A stretch of 64,000 nucleotides of DNA from WRMS01 sp038562165. Lineage in GTDB: Bacteria; Bacillota; Peptococcia; DRI-13; UBA5745. This document shows positions 41,663 through 50,696 of the stretch, one piece after another. Position numbers and translations under genes: made by a program. A model generated the notes under the pieces. It was not told where the DNA came from. It was given only the letters and a program-made list of their open reading frames with translations, and did not search any database. Each line of letters begins with the position of its first letter. The first letter of the stretch is position 1. The DNA lies in NCBI GenBank assembly GCA_038562165.1, contig JBCFAO010000001.1:1-64000 (forward strand), in the 5' to 3' direction.

Positions 41663-43267
41663 TTACGACACCGGCATGGCTTGGCCGCCGGAGCTGCCTT
41701 TCAGCGTAAACTGACCGGCCAGACCGCTGAGAACTTTTGCCTGGGCCGACAACTCTTCACTGGCGGCGGCGCTTTGCTGGGCGGTGGCTGAGTTTGACTG
41801 CACTACTGCCGATATTTTGTCTACGCTTCTTGTAATGTCGAGAATAGAGCGGCTTTGCTCCTGGGAAGCGGCCTGAATTTCGCTTACGCCGGCAGCAATC
41901 TGCCGGGCATCCACTAAAACAGTGCCCAAGGTTTGTGCCATAGAATCCGACAAAGCTTTACCTGACTCCACAGACTTCACCGAAACATCAATCAGGCCGG
42001 TAGTACTTTTGGCAGCTAAAGCGCTTTTGGCTGCTAAATTGCGCACTTCGTCGGCCACTACGGCAAAACCCTTGCCGGCGGCGCCGGCTCTGGCTGCCTC
42101 AACGGCTGCATTTAACGCTAGAATATTGGTCTGAAAAGCAATATCCTCAATGGTTTTATTGATTTTAATAATTTCTTCGGAATTCTTACGAATATCATCC
42201 ATTGCTTTAAGCAAGAGCTTCATCTGGCGCTCGCTTTCGTCGAGGCTGACGCCCATCTGCCGGGCCTTACCATTAAAGATATCAGCATTTTCAGCAGTAT
42301 AATCAATCTTGGCCACGATCTCCTCCACTGCCTGGGAAAGATTCTCTATAGCCATGCTCTGTTCCATGGCCCCTTCCGATAAAAGCTGGGAACTGGCCGC
42401 CACGTGGTCGGCCCCTACGGACACTTGCTCGGAGGTCAGGTTCAATTGGCCCAGAGTATGGGAAATCTGAGCGGAAAACTCTTCGATAGAACGGCCGATA
42501 TCCGTAAAGTCGCCGATATATTGCTGCACCGGCAGATCAAAATTGCCCTTCTCCATCTGGGCCATGGAATCACCGATCCGGGAAACATAGTCGGAAAGAG
42601 TGGCCATGGATTTGCGCATGCTTTCGGCCAGCATACCCAATTCATTGCTGGAGAAATAGTCTATCTTGCTCTGCAAATCCCCCCGGGCCAGGCCTTCCAT
42701 ACCTTTTTCCAGTGTTTTTACGGGCAGAAGGATTTTCTTGCGGATAATAGCCAGGATAAAAACAATAGCGGTGAGATTGAGAGCCAGGGTAATGACGCTG
42801 ACGATTTTTAGCTTAATAATGCCCTGGGCGGAAAAGCTCTCCGCCTGAGAAACAGCGGCATTGCTTTTGTTAAAAAGCTCCTCGCTGTTGGCCAGGACCA
42901 GTGCCTCCTGCTGAGAACCGGCTTGCTGATTCAGCAAGGGCTTTACCTGCTCTTGCCAGTAACTGCGGATTTCCTCCATTTGCTTGACCAGCTCTCCATC
43001 CCTCGGCTCAGGCAACTCCAGCTCTTCATCGCCGGCAATCAGGCCATTCATGACTTTTTCCACCTTGGCAATATGCTCCGCCGCCGGCTGCTCCAGCAAG
43101 TAAAGCTTCACAATACGCTGGGTGGCGCCTCTGACAACGCCGCAATAATTGACAATTTTGCCGTTGCTTTGATTCTGGTCAAGAAGCAAAAAAAGGAAGC
43201 TCGTGTTGAAAAGGCTTAGTACAATAAGGCCAACCATTGTGCTGTAAATAATTCTTTTAATACTCAT
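41663..43267 (-). CDS. Methyl-accepting chemotaxis protein with PilJ-type sensor
   Basis: A 534-residue chemoreceptor. One N-terminal membrane helix is followed by an extracellular four-helix region of about 150 residues that begins NYCGVVRGATQRIVKLYLLE, the pattern of PilJ/NarX-type sensors. Then come a second membrane helix (about 185-205), HAMP and the signalling domain with the hairpin tip IEDIAFQTNILALNAAVEAA. GAAAGGGCTAAAAGT precedes the ATG. It is the gene immediately upstream of the importer/methyltransferase operon and on the same strand, so it may steer the cell towards that substrate. Confidence 0.87.
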   Translation of the reverse strand: MSIKRIIYSTMVGLIVLSLFNTSFLFLLLDQNQSNGKIVNYCGVVRGATQRIVKLYLLEQPAAEHIAKVEKVMNGLIAGDEELELPEPRDGELVKQMEEIRSYWQEQVKPLLNQQAGSQQEALVLANSEELFNKSNAAVSQAESFSAQGIIKLKIVSVITLALNLTAIVFILAIIRKKILLPVKTLEKGMEGLARGDLQSKIDYFSSNELGMLAESMRKSMATLSDYVSRIGDSMAQMEKGNFDLPVQQYIGDFTDIGRSIEEFSAQISHTLGQLNLTSEQVSVGADHVAASSQLLSEGAMEQSMAIENLSQAVEEIVAKIDYTAENADIFNGKARQMGVSLDESERQMKLLLKAMDDIRKNSEEIIKINKTIEDIAFQTNILALNAAVEAARAGAAGKGFAVVADEVRNLAAKSALAAKSTTGLIDVSVKSVESGKALSDSMAQTLGTVLVDARQIAAGVSEIQAASQEQSRSILDITRSVDKISAVVQSNSATAQQSAAASEELSAQAKVLSGLAGQFTLKGSSGGQAMPVS

Positions 43268-43316
43268 ACTTTTAGCCCTTTCAGTAGTTTGACATATACT
43301 AAAGATATAATGTATT

Positions 43317-43345
43317 ATTCTACAGTCAAAGCGAATTTAAGTCAA
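43317..43345 (-). promoter_or_regulatory. Sigma-A type promoter of the chemoreceptor gene
   Basis: On the minus strand TTGACT and TAGAAT are separated by 17 bases, about 50 bases upstream of the start codon at 43267. Confidence 0.6.
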
Positions 43346-43486
43346 TAAAAATACAGGCGAGACTATGAATCTCCTATGCATATACAAATTATACTTATCG
43401 ACATTGTCGGATATAAAGGCAGGCAGCCTTGTTTTGCCATTTCATATCAATTATAATAAATTTAGCAGTAAGCTGCGGGGGTGCAT

Positions 43487-46400
43487 ATGTTTAACCAGAA
43501 TATCTGGCTGGGCTTAGTTAATAACTCATCATGGTTATTGGCTCTTTTCGTCATTTACGAGATCAGCTGCTTTTGGGCTGGTAAAAATCATATTTTGGGC
43601 CAAATGGTCAGCGGCATGCTGATTTCCGCTATCTGTATAGCTGTTATGGCCTGGCCCTTTTCCCTGTTTGAAGGGATTCTCTTTGATACCCGCAGCATAT
43701 TAATCAGCACCACAGCCCTGGCCTTCGGCGGCATTCCCGTCATGATCACGGCAGGTGCGGCAGCCTTTTTTCGCATAATTCAAGGGGGCTCCGGCACTGT
43801 AGCCGGCTTAGCCGCCATTGCCTCCAGCGCTATGATCGGTCTGCTCTGGCGGCGCTTTCCCATGCCCAAAACCAGAACCCTCAAGCTGCTGAATGTTTAC
43901 CTGATGAGCCTGGTCACCCATTTGGCGATGATTCTGAATATGCTTTGGCTGCCGGCCGCTCACCGCTTCGCCGTAATTCAGCGCATTTCTTTGCCGGTAA
44001 TGCTGATCTATCCCGTGGTCTCCGTAGTATTGAGCGTACTGCTTTTTTACCAGCAAGAACGCCGGCAGTATCAGGAAGGGCTGAAAAGCAACGAAGAAAA
44101 ATACCGTCTGATTACGGAAAATGCCTCCGATGTGGTGTGGACTATGGATCTTGATCTGCGTGTCACCTATATCAGTCCGTCGGTGGAAAGGCTGTTAGGG
44201 GAATCGGCTTCCCAATATATGCAACGCCCCATTGAAGAAAGGTTTTCTCCGGAGACGCTAAAAAAAATCAGGAATCTCTACGCCCAGGAACTGGCCAAGG
44301 AGCAAGATCCGGCCTATCCCAAGGACAGAACCTGCATAATCGAGCTGGAGCATTATAAAACCGACGGCACCACCCTCTGGCTCTCTATGCATATTGCTTT
44401 TTTCAGGGACGCCGGCGGCAACATCATCGGTCTTCACGGCGTCAGCCGTGACATCACCAAGCAAAAAAACAGCGAGCAGGCACTGGATACCGAGAAAAAA
44501 AAGGCTCAGTTATACATCGAAATTGCTCCTGTCATCTTCCTTACCCTGGATACGGACATGAATGTTACGCTGATCAATCAGGAAGGCTGCAATATATTAG
44601 GGTTATCCAGAGATCAGATAACCGGCAAGAATTGGCCGGAGAATTTTGTTCCCCTCAAGCACCGGGCGGCCCTTTGCCAAATGATAAAAAACATGTTTGA
44701 AGGGGGCAACGAAAATTACAGAATCTACGATAATTCCGTCATTACCGCCGACAATGGCGAACGGCTGATCTCCTGGCGCAACATAGCAATGAAGGATGAT
44801 GAAGGCAATATCACCGGTATGCTGGCTTCCGGCATCGACATCACCTACCAAATGATCACCATCAATGCTCTCCAGGAAAACGAACGCAGCAAAAGGGTTT
44901 TGCTGGAGAATCTGCCGGGAATGGCTTACCGCTGCAAATATGACCGGGACTGGACCATGGAATTCGTCTCCATGGGCTGCCTGGACCTGACGGGCTACGA
45001 ACCCGACAGCCTGCTTTTTAACCGGGATCTATCCTTTAATGACTTAATCTTGCCAAAATATCATGAGTTTTTATGGAATAAATGGCAGGAAGCCGTGGCC
45101 AGCCATTCTATGTTTGAGGAGGAATATGAGATTGTCTGTGCCGGCGGTGAAGTTAAATGGATTTGGGAGCAGGGCCAAGCCATTTATGATGACGGCGGCA
45201 GCGCCTTATGTCTGGAAGGCTTGATTATCGATATTACGGACAGAAAGAAAAATGAAATTAAGCTCAAGTATTTAAGCGAGTGTGATTCTCTCACCGGCCT
45301 CTACAATTTGCGGTCCTTTGAAAACATATATAAGAACAGACCGCCCTCCCCGGCGGCCGTCATGATGATCAATGTGCGCAGCTTCAGCGTCATCAACCGT
45401 ATTTTTGGTTTTTCTTTCGGCAATAAACTTATTCAGGATATCGCAGCCTGCCTGTCAAAATATTGCGCTGAAGGCCAGATACTTTTCCATACGGCCATTG
45501 ACCGCTTTCTCCTTTACCTTCCCCAGCACGGTACCAAGCAGGAACTGATTTGCCTATGCGAAAATATTTTTAAATCTTTGGACGCCGCCGTCGGCGAAAA
45601 AATTGTCCGCTTCAGTATCGGCGTGCTGGAGCTGGAGGCCGATTGCGACTATAATGCGGAAAAGGTATTAAAGAACGTGTCCACGGCAGCGGAATACTCT
45701 CCCGACCATGGGAGGTTCGGTTTTTGTTTCTTCAGCAAAGAAATTGAGGAAAAACAGCAGCGGGAGGCGGTGGTCAGGCTATCCCTGGTGGAAACCCTGC
45801 ACAATAGCAGCCCTGAGAATGACAGATCCTTATATATGCTGTACCAGCCGATCATTGATTTAAGAACTAATAAAATCACGGGCTTTGAGGCTCTGGCCAG
45901 GTATATGCTGCCGAAATTAGGGGTGATTTCCCCGGCGGAATTTATCCCCATAGCCGAAGCCTCCCAGCTCATGCTGCTTTTAGGCAAAAGATTGATGCGC
46001 ATGGCTTTGGAATTCTCCGTCCACCTGGCCCGGCAAGGCCATGCTTCCATCACCTTATCCTTTAATATTTCAGCCATCCAGATTCTCAGCGAAACCTTTT
46101 TAGAGGATTTAGCCCAATTGCTGGAGGAAACCGGCGCCGATCCCCGCAATCTGAATGTGGAGATTACAGAATCCGTCTTTTCCGACAATTATCAAAAAAT
46201 CAATGAGAAATTGGGTCAAATCAAAGCCATGGGCATGCGGGTCTCCATCGACGATTTCGGCACCGGTTATTCCTCCTTAGCCCGGGTTAATGAGCTGAAT
46301 ATTAATTGCCTGAAAATAGACAAGTATTTCATCGACAAACTGCTGAGCACTCAGCCGGAAAATGCTATAACCGGCGACATCATTTCCATGGCTCACAAGC

Positions 46401-46549
46401 TGGGCCACTGCATCGTAGCCGAAGGCGTGGAGCAAGAGCAGCAAAAGCAATATCTGGTCGAGCATGACTGCGACATGATGCAGGGCTACTTGTTCAGCAA
46501 ACCGCTGGCTCCGGGGGCCGCCCTGGAGCTTTTGCAGCAGACCAATTGA
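43487..46549 (+). CDS. Membrane c-di-GMP phosphodiesterase: 5TM-LYT, PAS, degenerate GGDEF, EAL
   Basis: A 1020-residue signalling protein. Residues 1-190 are a 5TM/LytS-YhcK-type membrane sensor. Three PAS domains follow (about 205-330, 345-460, 470-590). A GGDEF domain begins at SLTGLYNLRSFENIY but its active-site loop is replaced by DRFLLYLP, so it should not make c-di-GMP. The EAL domain (from about 780) keeps the catalytic set: FEALAR, NVEITES, IDDFGTGYSSL, the lysine in LKIDKYFID, AEGVEQEQQ and QGYLFSKPL. It should hydrolyse c-di-GMP in response to a membrane or PAS signal. ATG at 43487 after GGGGGTG; a GTG six bases earlier is possible. It stands alone, divergent from a chemoreceptor gene. 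Confidence 0.9.
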   Translation: MFNQNIWLGLVNNSSWLLALFVIYEISCFWAGKNHILGQMVSGMLISAICIAVMAWPFSLFEGILFDTRSILISTTALAFGGIPVMITAGAAAFFRIIQGGSGTVAGLAAIASSAMIGLLWRRFPMPKTRTLKLLNVYLMSLVTHLAMILNMLWLPAAHRFAVIQRISLPVMLIYPVVSVVLSVLLFYQQERRQYQEGLKSNEEKYRLITENASDVVWTMDLDLRVTYISPSVERLLGESASQYMQRPIEERFSPETLKKIRNLYAQELAKEQDPAYPKDRTCIIELEHYKTDGTTLWLSMHIAFFRDAGGNIIGLHGVSRDITKQKNSEQALDTEKKKAQLYIEIAPVIFLTLDTDMNVTLINQEGCNILGLSRDQITGKNWPENFVPLKHRAALCQMIKNMFEGGNENYRIYDNSVITADNGERLISWRNIAMKDDEGNITGMLASGIDITYQMITINALQENERSKRVLLENLPGMAYRCKYDRDWTMEFVSMGCLDLTGYEPDSLLFNRDLSFNDLILPKYHEFLWNKWQEAVASHSMFEEEYEIVCAGGEVKWIWEQGQAIYDDGGSALCLEGLIIDITDRKKNEIKLKYLSECDSLTGLYNLRSFENIYKNRPPSPAAVMMINVRSFSVINRIFGFSFGNKLIQDIAACLSKYCAEGQILFHTAIDRFLLYLPQHGTKQELICLCENIFKSLDAAVGEKIVRFSIGVLELEADCDYNAEKVLKNVSTAAEYSPDHGRFGFCFFSKEIEEKQQREAVVRLSLVETLHNSSPENDRSLYMLYQPIIDLRTNKITGFEALARYMLPKLGVISPAEFIPIAEASQLMLLLGKRLMRMALEFSVHLARQGHASITLSFNISAIQILSETFLEDLAQLLEETGADPRNLNVEITESVFSDNYQKINEKLGQIKAMGMRVSIDDFGTGYSSLARVNELNINCLKIDKYFIDKLLSTQPENAITGDIISMAHKLGHCIVAEGVEQEQQKQYLVEHDCDMMQGYLFSKPLAPGAALELLQQTN

Positions 46550-46598
46550 TTAGCGGACAGCCTTATCCGGAGGAAAACTTAAATTTTGCCGCAGCAAG

Positions 46599-46654
46599 AA
46601 GCGGGCGCCTCTCTTGAATCTGACCAGATCCAAAAGAGACGCCCGCTTTTTTTT
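46599..46654 (+). terminator. Terminator of the EAL gene
   Basis: AGCGGGCGCCTCTCTT pairs with AAGAGACGCCCGCT around a long loop, and eight T follow. It lies between the convergent EAL and MoeA-like genes. Confidence 0.88.
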
Positions 46655-46681
46655 ATACAGCCGCATACGGAGGTCCTGGCT

Positions 46682-47887
46682 CTATAACCAGGATTCGTCC
46701 TCTTCCTCCCGCAGCAATTCCACTTCCAGGATTTCTCCTGCCCGATGCCCCTCAAGGCCCAGCTTGCTGATGTATTGGGCCGGCGCAGCCAGAGTTTCCG
46801 CCATATGAGCCCCCCGGAAGGACACTTGGGCCGTCCGGTAGCCTTCCCGGGTTTTTTCCAGCCGCATCTTGCACAAAAACTCCATGTCCGGATTACCGAT
46901 TAGATCCTCCGTCAAAACCGCCTTTACGGTTTTGCGTTTCGGCATGGGTTGCCGGATAAATTGGTTAACGGCCCAACGGATACACCATTCCAAGCCATAA
47001 TAAGACCCAATGGAGGGGCCCGGCAGGTTTACCGCCAGCTTGCCGTTAATAACAGCTATAGACAGGGGCTTACCGGGGGCGGCGGCTATGCCGTGGCACA
47101 GCAAATCACCCTTTTGGGCCAGGGCCCTGGTGTTATAATCTTCTTTGCCTTTAGAAGAACCGCCGTTGATGATGACAATATCAGCACTTTGCAAAGCTTC
47201 ATCCAGGGCCTTATCTATGGCGGCAGGATCATCTTTGACAATAGGCAGGCACAAAGGCGCAGCCCCCAGCTCTTCCAGCATGGTTCTTACCAAAATCGTA
47301 TTGGAGTCGATGATCTGCCCTCTTTGCAGCCGGCTGCCCGCCGGTACCAGCTCGCTGCCTGTAGGGATAAAGGCCACCACCGGCTTGCGAAACACCTCCA
47401 CCGTCATAACGCCTGCCGCCGCCAGCAGGGAAAGATCACAGGGAGTCAGCTTCGTCTTAGCGGGCAGAATCAGCTCTCCCCGGGTCATTCTGCTGCCGCA
47501 GGGACTGACATTCATACCCGGCGTAACCGTAAGCCCCGGCTCAAAGACAAGGCCCCCTTCATCGGTAAAAGTGACCGCTTCAATAGCAATTACACTATCA
47601 TAAGCATCAGCAAAATCATCGCCGGTATCGGCCCGCACATATTCTTTTCCTTCCTTCCAGCCGCTGGCATCGGGAAGGCCGCCGGCAAACAACCGGCTAT
47701 TTACGGCGACACCATCCATACGGGAGGCCCTGACCACCGGCAGATTATGGGCAGCCAGCACATCGGCAGACAGCACCCGGCCATAAGCTTGCTCAACGGA
47801 AATTTTCTTCGTTGCTACAGTGGGCTGCCAAACCTCTTTCAGACGCTTCAGCACTTCTTTTCTTGTGGGAAGATTGGTCCATTCCAT
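46682..47887 (-). CDS. MoeA-family molybdopterin molybdotransferase paralogue
   Basis: A 401-residue protein with the MoeA layout: N-terminal domains with VRASRMDGVAV (the MoeA segment around the catalytic Asp-Gly), the MoCF_biosynth/MogA-like domain with IPTGSELV and DIVIINGGSSKGKEDY, and a C-terminal domain IV. MoeA inserts molybdate into adenylated molybdopterin. Here it is the last gene of an operon with a FecBCD-type importer and a SAM-dependent methyltransferase, not with other molybdopterin genes, so it may be a specialized paralogue acting with the imported metal. AAGGAG precedes the ATG. Confidence 0.85.
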   Translation of the reverse strand: MEWTNLPTRKEVLKRLKEVWQPTVATKKISVEQAYGRVLSADVLAAHNLPVVRASRMDGVAVNSRLFAGGLPDASGWKEGKEYVRADTGDDFADAYDSVIAIEAVTFTDEGGLVFEPGLTVTPGMNVSPCGSRMTRGELILPAKTKLTPCDLSLLAAAGVMTVEVFRKPVVAFIPTGSELVPAGSRLQRGQIIDSNTILVRTMLEELGAAPLCLPIVKDDPAAIDKALDEALQSADIVIINGGSSKGKEDYNTRALAQKGDLLCHGIAAAPGKPLSIAVINGKLAVNLPGPSIGSYYGLEWCIRWAVNQFIRQPMPKRKTVKAVLTEDLIGNPDMEFLCKMRLEKTREGYRTAQVSFRGAHMAETLAAPAQYISKLGLEGHRAGEILEVELLREEEDESWL

Positions 47888-47916
47888 GCTTTTATTCTCC
47901 TTTATCTATATGATGA

Positions 47917-48816
47917 TTATCGTTTCTCCTGCTTGCGCACATCCCACAAAATCCAGCCATAGACCGTTTTTGCCCGGAGCTCCATCTTGCCTCCCCTGGC
48001 CTGGCCTTGCAGATAACCGTAGATGCGGGCGGACTCTCCCAAGGCCTGGGGGATTTTTTTGCCCAAGGCCCGGCTATAATGCTCAGCCAATTCCCGGCTG
48101 ACTTCCACTTCGTTATTCTTGAACTGTTCATGGTAAGTGGTCTCCGGATAATAACCCATAAGCCACAGCAGGTTAAAAAGAGCATAAAACCATCTGCCGT
48201 CCCAAACCGGCGCCGCCGGCCGGCCATATAGGCCTGTAGTAAGCATTTCTTCGATATTGTCGGAGCCATAAACAAAAGTGCTATTAAAGCAGTAAGCCTT
48301 GCTCAGGCTGATGATTTTTTCCAGCCCATTCATGCCGTCAATAGCCGGCGTCAGCGACGAAAAGACCAAATCAAACCGCTGCCCGACTCCCAGCCCGGCC
48401 AAATCCGCCTGCTGAAAATTGCATTGGACAAATTCTATATTGGCCAGCCCTTTTTTCTCTGCCGCTAAAGCGGCATATTTCAGCATTTCCGCAGAAATAT
48501 CCGTAGCCACCACAGACTTGACGTATTTGGCAAACTCCGCCGCAAATTGCCCCGGACCGCAGCCCACATCAATTACTGCAGCGTCCCTATGCAAGATGCC
48601 TTTGCTCAAAAAATAATTTACGGTTTCAGTCACCCGTTCATCCAACCGGCCTTTTTTCTTTGTTTGGCTTTCCAACTCCCTTATCCAGGAGCCGGCTTTT
48701 TTATCCCATTGCTCCTGGGTGGCTTTACTGGGCTGTTCGCTTTTGTTGGTCCACAGATCGGTAAAATAGGCAAGATCCTGCTGAAAATTTACCCCGGTAA
48801 AATTCGCCTCCGTCAT
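47917..48816 (-). CDS. Class I SAM-dependent methyltransferase
   Basis: A 299-residue enzyme with the Rossmann-type SAM site: motif I VIDVGCGPGQFAAEFA, the acidic residue ending motif II (VVATDISAEML) and a later motif around FDLVFSSLTPAIDGM. The N-terminal 60 residues are helical (WDKKAGSWIRELES). An aspartate-rich or cysteine metal site is not evident. It is co-transcribed with a FecBCD-type importer and a MoeA paralogue, a combination suggesting a metal-chelate or cofactor pathway, but the methylated substrate cannot be named. AAGGAG precedes the ATG. Confidence 0.8.
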   Translation of the reverse strand: MTEANFTGVNFQQDLAYFTDLWTNKSEQPSKATQEQWDKKAGSWIRELESQTKKKGRLDERVTETVNYFLSKGILHRDAAVIDVGCGPGQFAAEFAKYVKSVVATDISAEMLKYAALAAEKKGLANIEFVQCNFQQADLAGLGVGQRFDLVFSSLTPAIDGMNGLEKIISLSKAYCFNSTFVYGSDNIEEMLTTGLYGRPAAPVWDGRWFYALFNLLWLMGYYPETTYHEQFKNNEVEVSRELAEHYSRALGKKIPQALGESARIYGYLQGQARGGKMELRAKTVYGWILWDVRKQEKR

Positions 48817-48848
48817 ATTAAGCTCCTTTTTAATAAAAATCTGCCCGG

Positions 48849-49628
48849 TTACAGCTTAGGGGAGACACAGGCAGTGCGGTCAAGCTCCTCTATATCCAAG
48901 AGATGCAATTGGGCCTGGTAAATACCGGCCAGGCGCGGCTCCGTAATGATATCCCCTACCTCGCCTATGCTAAAATGGCCCTCATATTCCATAGTGGCTA
49001 CTTTGCCTCCCAAAAGCAGCACATGGTCCGGATTATGGGTGGTTAAAATTACGGCATAGCCCTCAGCCGCCAATTTTTTGATCATGCGCAGGGTGATCAT
49101 TTGCCGGCCATAATCCAGATGGGAGGTGGGCTCATCAAAAAGCAGGACTTTCGGCCGGTGGATTACCGCCCTGGCTATCATTGCCTGCTGCTGTTCGCCG
49201 CCGCTTAAATAAATATAGGGTTTGTCCGCCAAATGGACAATATGAAACATCTCTAAAATATGCAAGGCCCTGGTATGATCCTCTTTTGCCGGCCGGCTGA
49301 ATAAGTTTTTTGTCGAGGCGCAGCCCATAAGCACAAAATCCAAAACCGTATAAGCAAAGACGGGATTATGGCTTTGCTGCACATAACCGATTTGCCGGGC
49401 AATCTCTTTTTCCGTCAGGCTCCTTATATTGCGGCCTGCCAAAAAGATATTGCCCTTTTGGGGCTTAAGAATGCCTATTAAACTATTGAGCAGGGTGCTT
49501 TTGCCGGCGCCGTTAGGGCCCAATATAGAGAGGATCTCCCCCTCCTTAAGCTCAAAACTGCAATTGCGGTAAATTGTCCGGGAGCTGCCTGGATAAGCAA
49601 AGCTTATGTTTTCCACCTGATAAATCAT
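48849..49628 (-). CDS. ABC transporter ATP-binding protein, FecE/BtuD type
   Basis: A 259-residue ATPase with Walker A GPNGAGKSTLLNSLIG, Q-loop GYVQQSHNPVFAYTVLDFV, signature LSGGEQQQAMIARA, Walker B VLLFDEPTSHLD and switch histidine in ILTTHNPDH. This is the iron-siderophore/cobalamin/molybdate (FecE, BtuD, MolC) group. It follows the permease gene by nine bases. It powers uptake of a metal chelate or oxyanion by the adjacent permease. Confidence 0.9.
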   Translation of the reverse strand: MIYQVENISFAYPGSSRTIYRNCSFELKEGEILSILGPNGAGKSTLLNSLIGILKPQKGNIFLAGRNIRSLTEKEIARQIGYVQQSHNPVFAYTVLDFVLMGCASTKNLFSRPAKEDHTRALHILEMFHIVHLADKPYIYLSGGEQQQAMIARAVIHRPKVLLFDEPTSHLDYGRQMITLRMIKKLAAEGYAVILTTHNPDHVLLLGGKVATMEYEGHFSIGEVGDIITEPRLAGIYQAQLHLLDIEELDRTACVSPKL

Positions 49629-49637
49629 AGCGTACCC

Positions 49638-50687
49638 CTAGCTTAACCTCGTATGGTTTTTATATAGGAGCCAAGCGTAGAAAGGCGCTCCTATCAATCC
49701 GGTAATAATACTTAGGGGCAGTTCCGTTTTGGCAATGGTGCGCCCCAAGGTATCGGCAAACAGCAGAAACAATCCCCCCAAAAGGGCGGAGGCCGGCAGC
49801 AGGCGGCGGTTGTCAGGACCTATCAGCATTCTGCCTAAATGGGGAATAACCAGCCCCACCCAGCCGATAGTACCGCTGATGGAGACGGAGCTGGCCGTTA
49901 AAACCGTGGCGCAAAGAATAGTGACGCCTCGAAGCTGCGCCACATTGGCCCCCAGGGCTTGGGCATCTTTTTCGCCCAAGGACAAAATATTGATCCACCA
50001 GGCCAGCCCCAGCAATACGGTCATGGAAACAGCCATGGGGACCAGCACATAGGCCAGGGACCGGAAATTGATGTTGGCTACGCTGCCCATTTGCCAATAA
50101 GTTATGGCCGGCAACTGGGTGGTGGGATCGGCTATGTATTTGAGGAGCCCCATAATGGACCCCATAGCGCCGCCTACAATCACCCCGGATAGCACCAAAA
50201 CAATAGCGGAACGGCTGTGCAACAGCCGGGGCAGCAGCGTCGTCAAGGCTACCGCCAATATGCCGCCGGCTAAAGCGAAAGCCTGTATAGCCAGAGAATG
50301 AAAGCCTAATAAAATAGCAATAGCTGCACCAACGCAAGCGCCGGCGGAAACCCCCAGAAAATCCGGGGATACCAGGGGATTGCGAAAGACCCCCTGGTAA
50401 GTTGCCCCGGAAATGGACAAGGAAGCGCCGATAACTACCGCCGATAATACCCGGGGCAGCCTGAGGCCCATGACCACATTTTCCGTCATGGCGTCCCAAT
50501 CGCCCTGCCATCCCAGGATATTATAGAACACAATCTTCAGGCTTTCGCTGAAGCTGACGGGGTATTTGCCCACGCAAAGGGCCAGAAAGATACCCAGGCA
50601 GACGGCTGCAATAAGTATTAAGTTGAAAGGTAGAGATTTGCCGGATTTAGCAAATCCAAGAGATTTGAGGGCCTGCACTTTTTTCAT
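49638..50687 (-). CDS. ABC transporter permease, FecCD/BtuC family
   Basis: A 349-residue permease with about ten membrane segments and the family features LRLPRVLSAVVIGASLSISG, QGVFRNPLVSPDFLGVSAGA and GWVGLVIPHLGRMLIGPDN. Proteins of this family import ferric siderophores, cobalamin, haem, or, in MolB-type systems, molybdate and tungstate. It lies between the binding-protein and ATPase genes. The MoeA paralogue in the same operon makes molybdate or tungstate worth considering, though iron chelates are commoner ligands. Confidence 0.9.
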   Translation of the reverse strand: MKKVQALKSLGFAKSGKSLPFNLILIAAVCLGIFLALCVGKYPVSFSESLKIVFYNILGWQGDWDAMTENVVMGLRLPRVLSAVVIGASLSISGATYQGVFRNPLVSPDFLGVSAGACVGAAIAILLGFHSLAIQAFALAGGILAVALTTLLPRLLHSRSAIVLVLSGVIVGGAMGSIMGLLKYIADPTTQLPAITYWQMGSVANINFRSLAYVLVPMAVSMTVLLGLAWWINILSLGEKDAQALGANVAQLRGVTILCATVLTASSVSISGTIGWVGLVIPHLGRMLIGPDNRRLLPASALLGGLFLLFADTLGRTIAKTELPLSIITGLIGAPFYAWLLYKNHTRLS

Positions 50688-50696
50688 GCTGATGGC

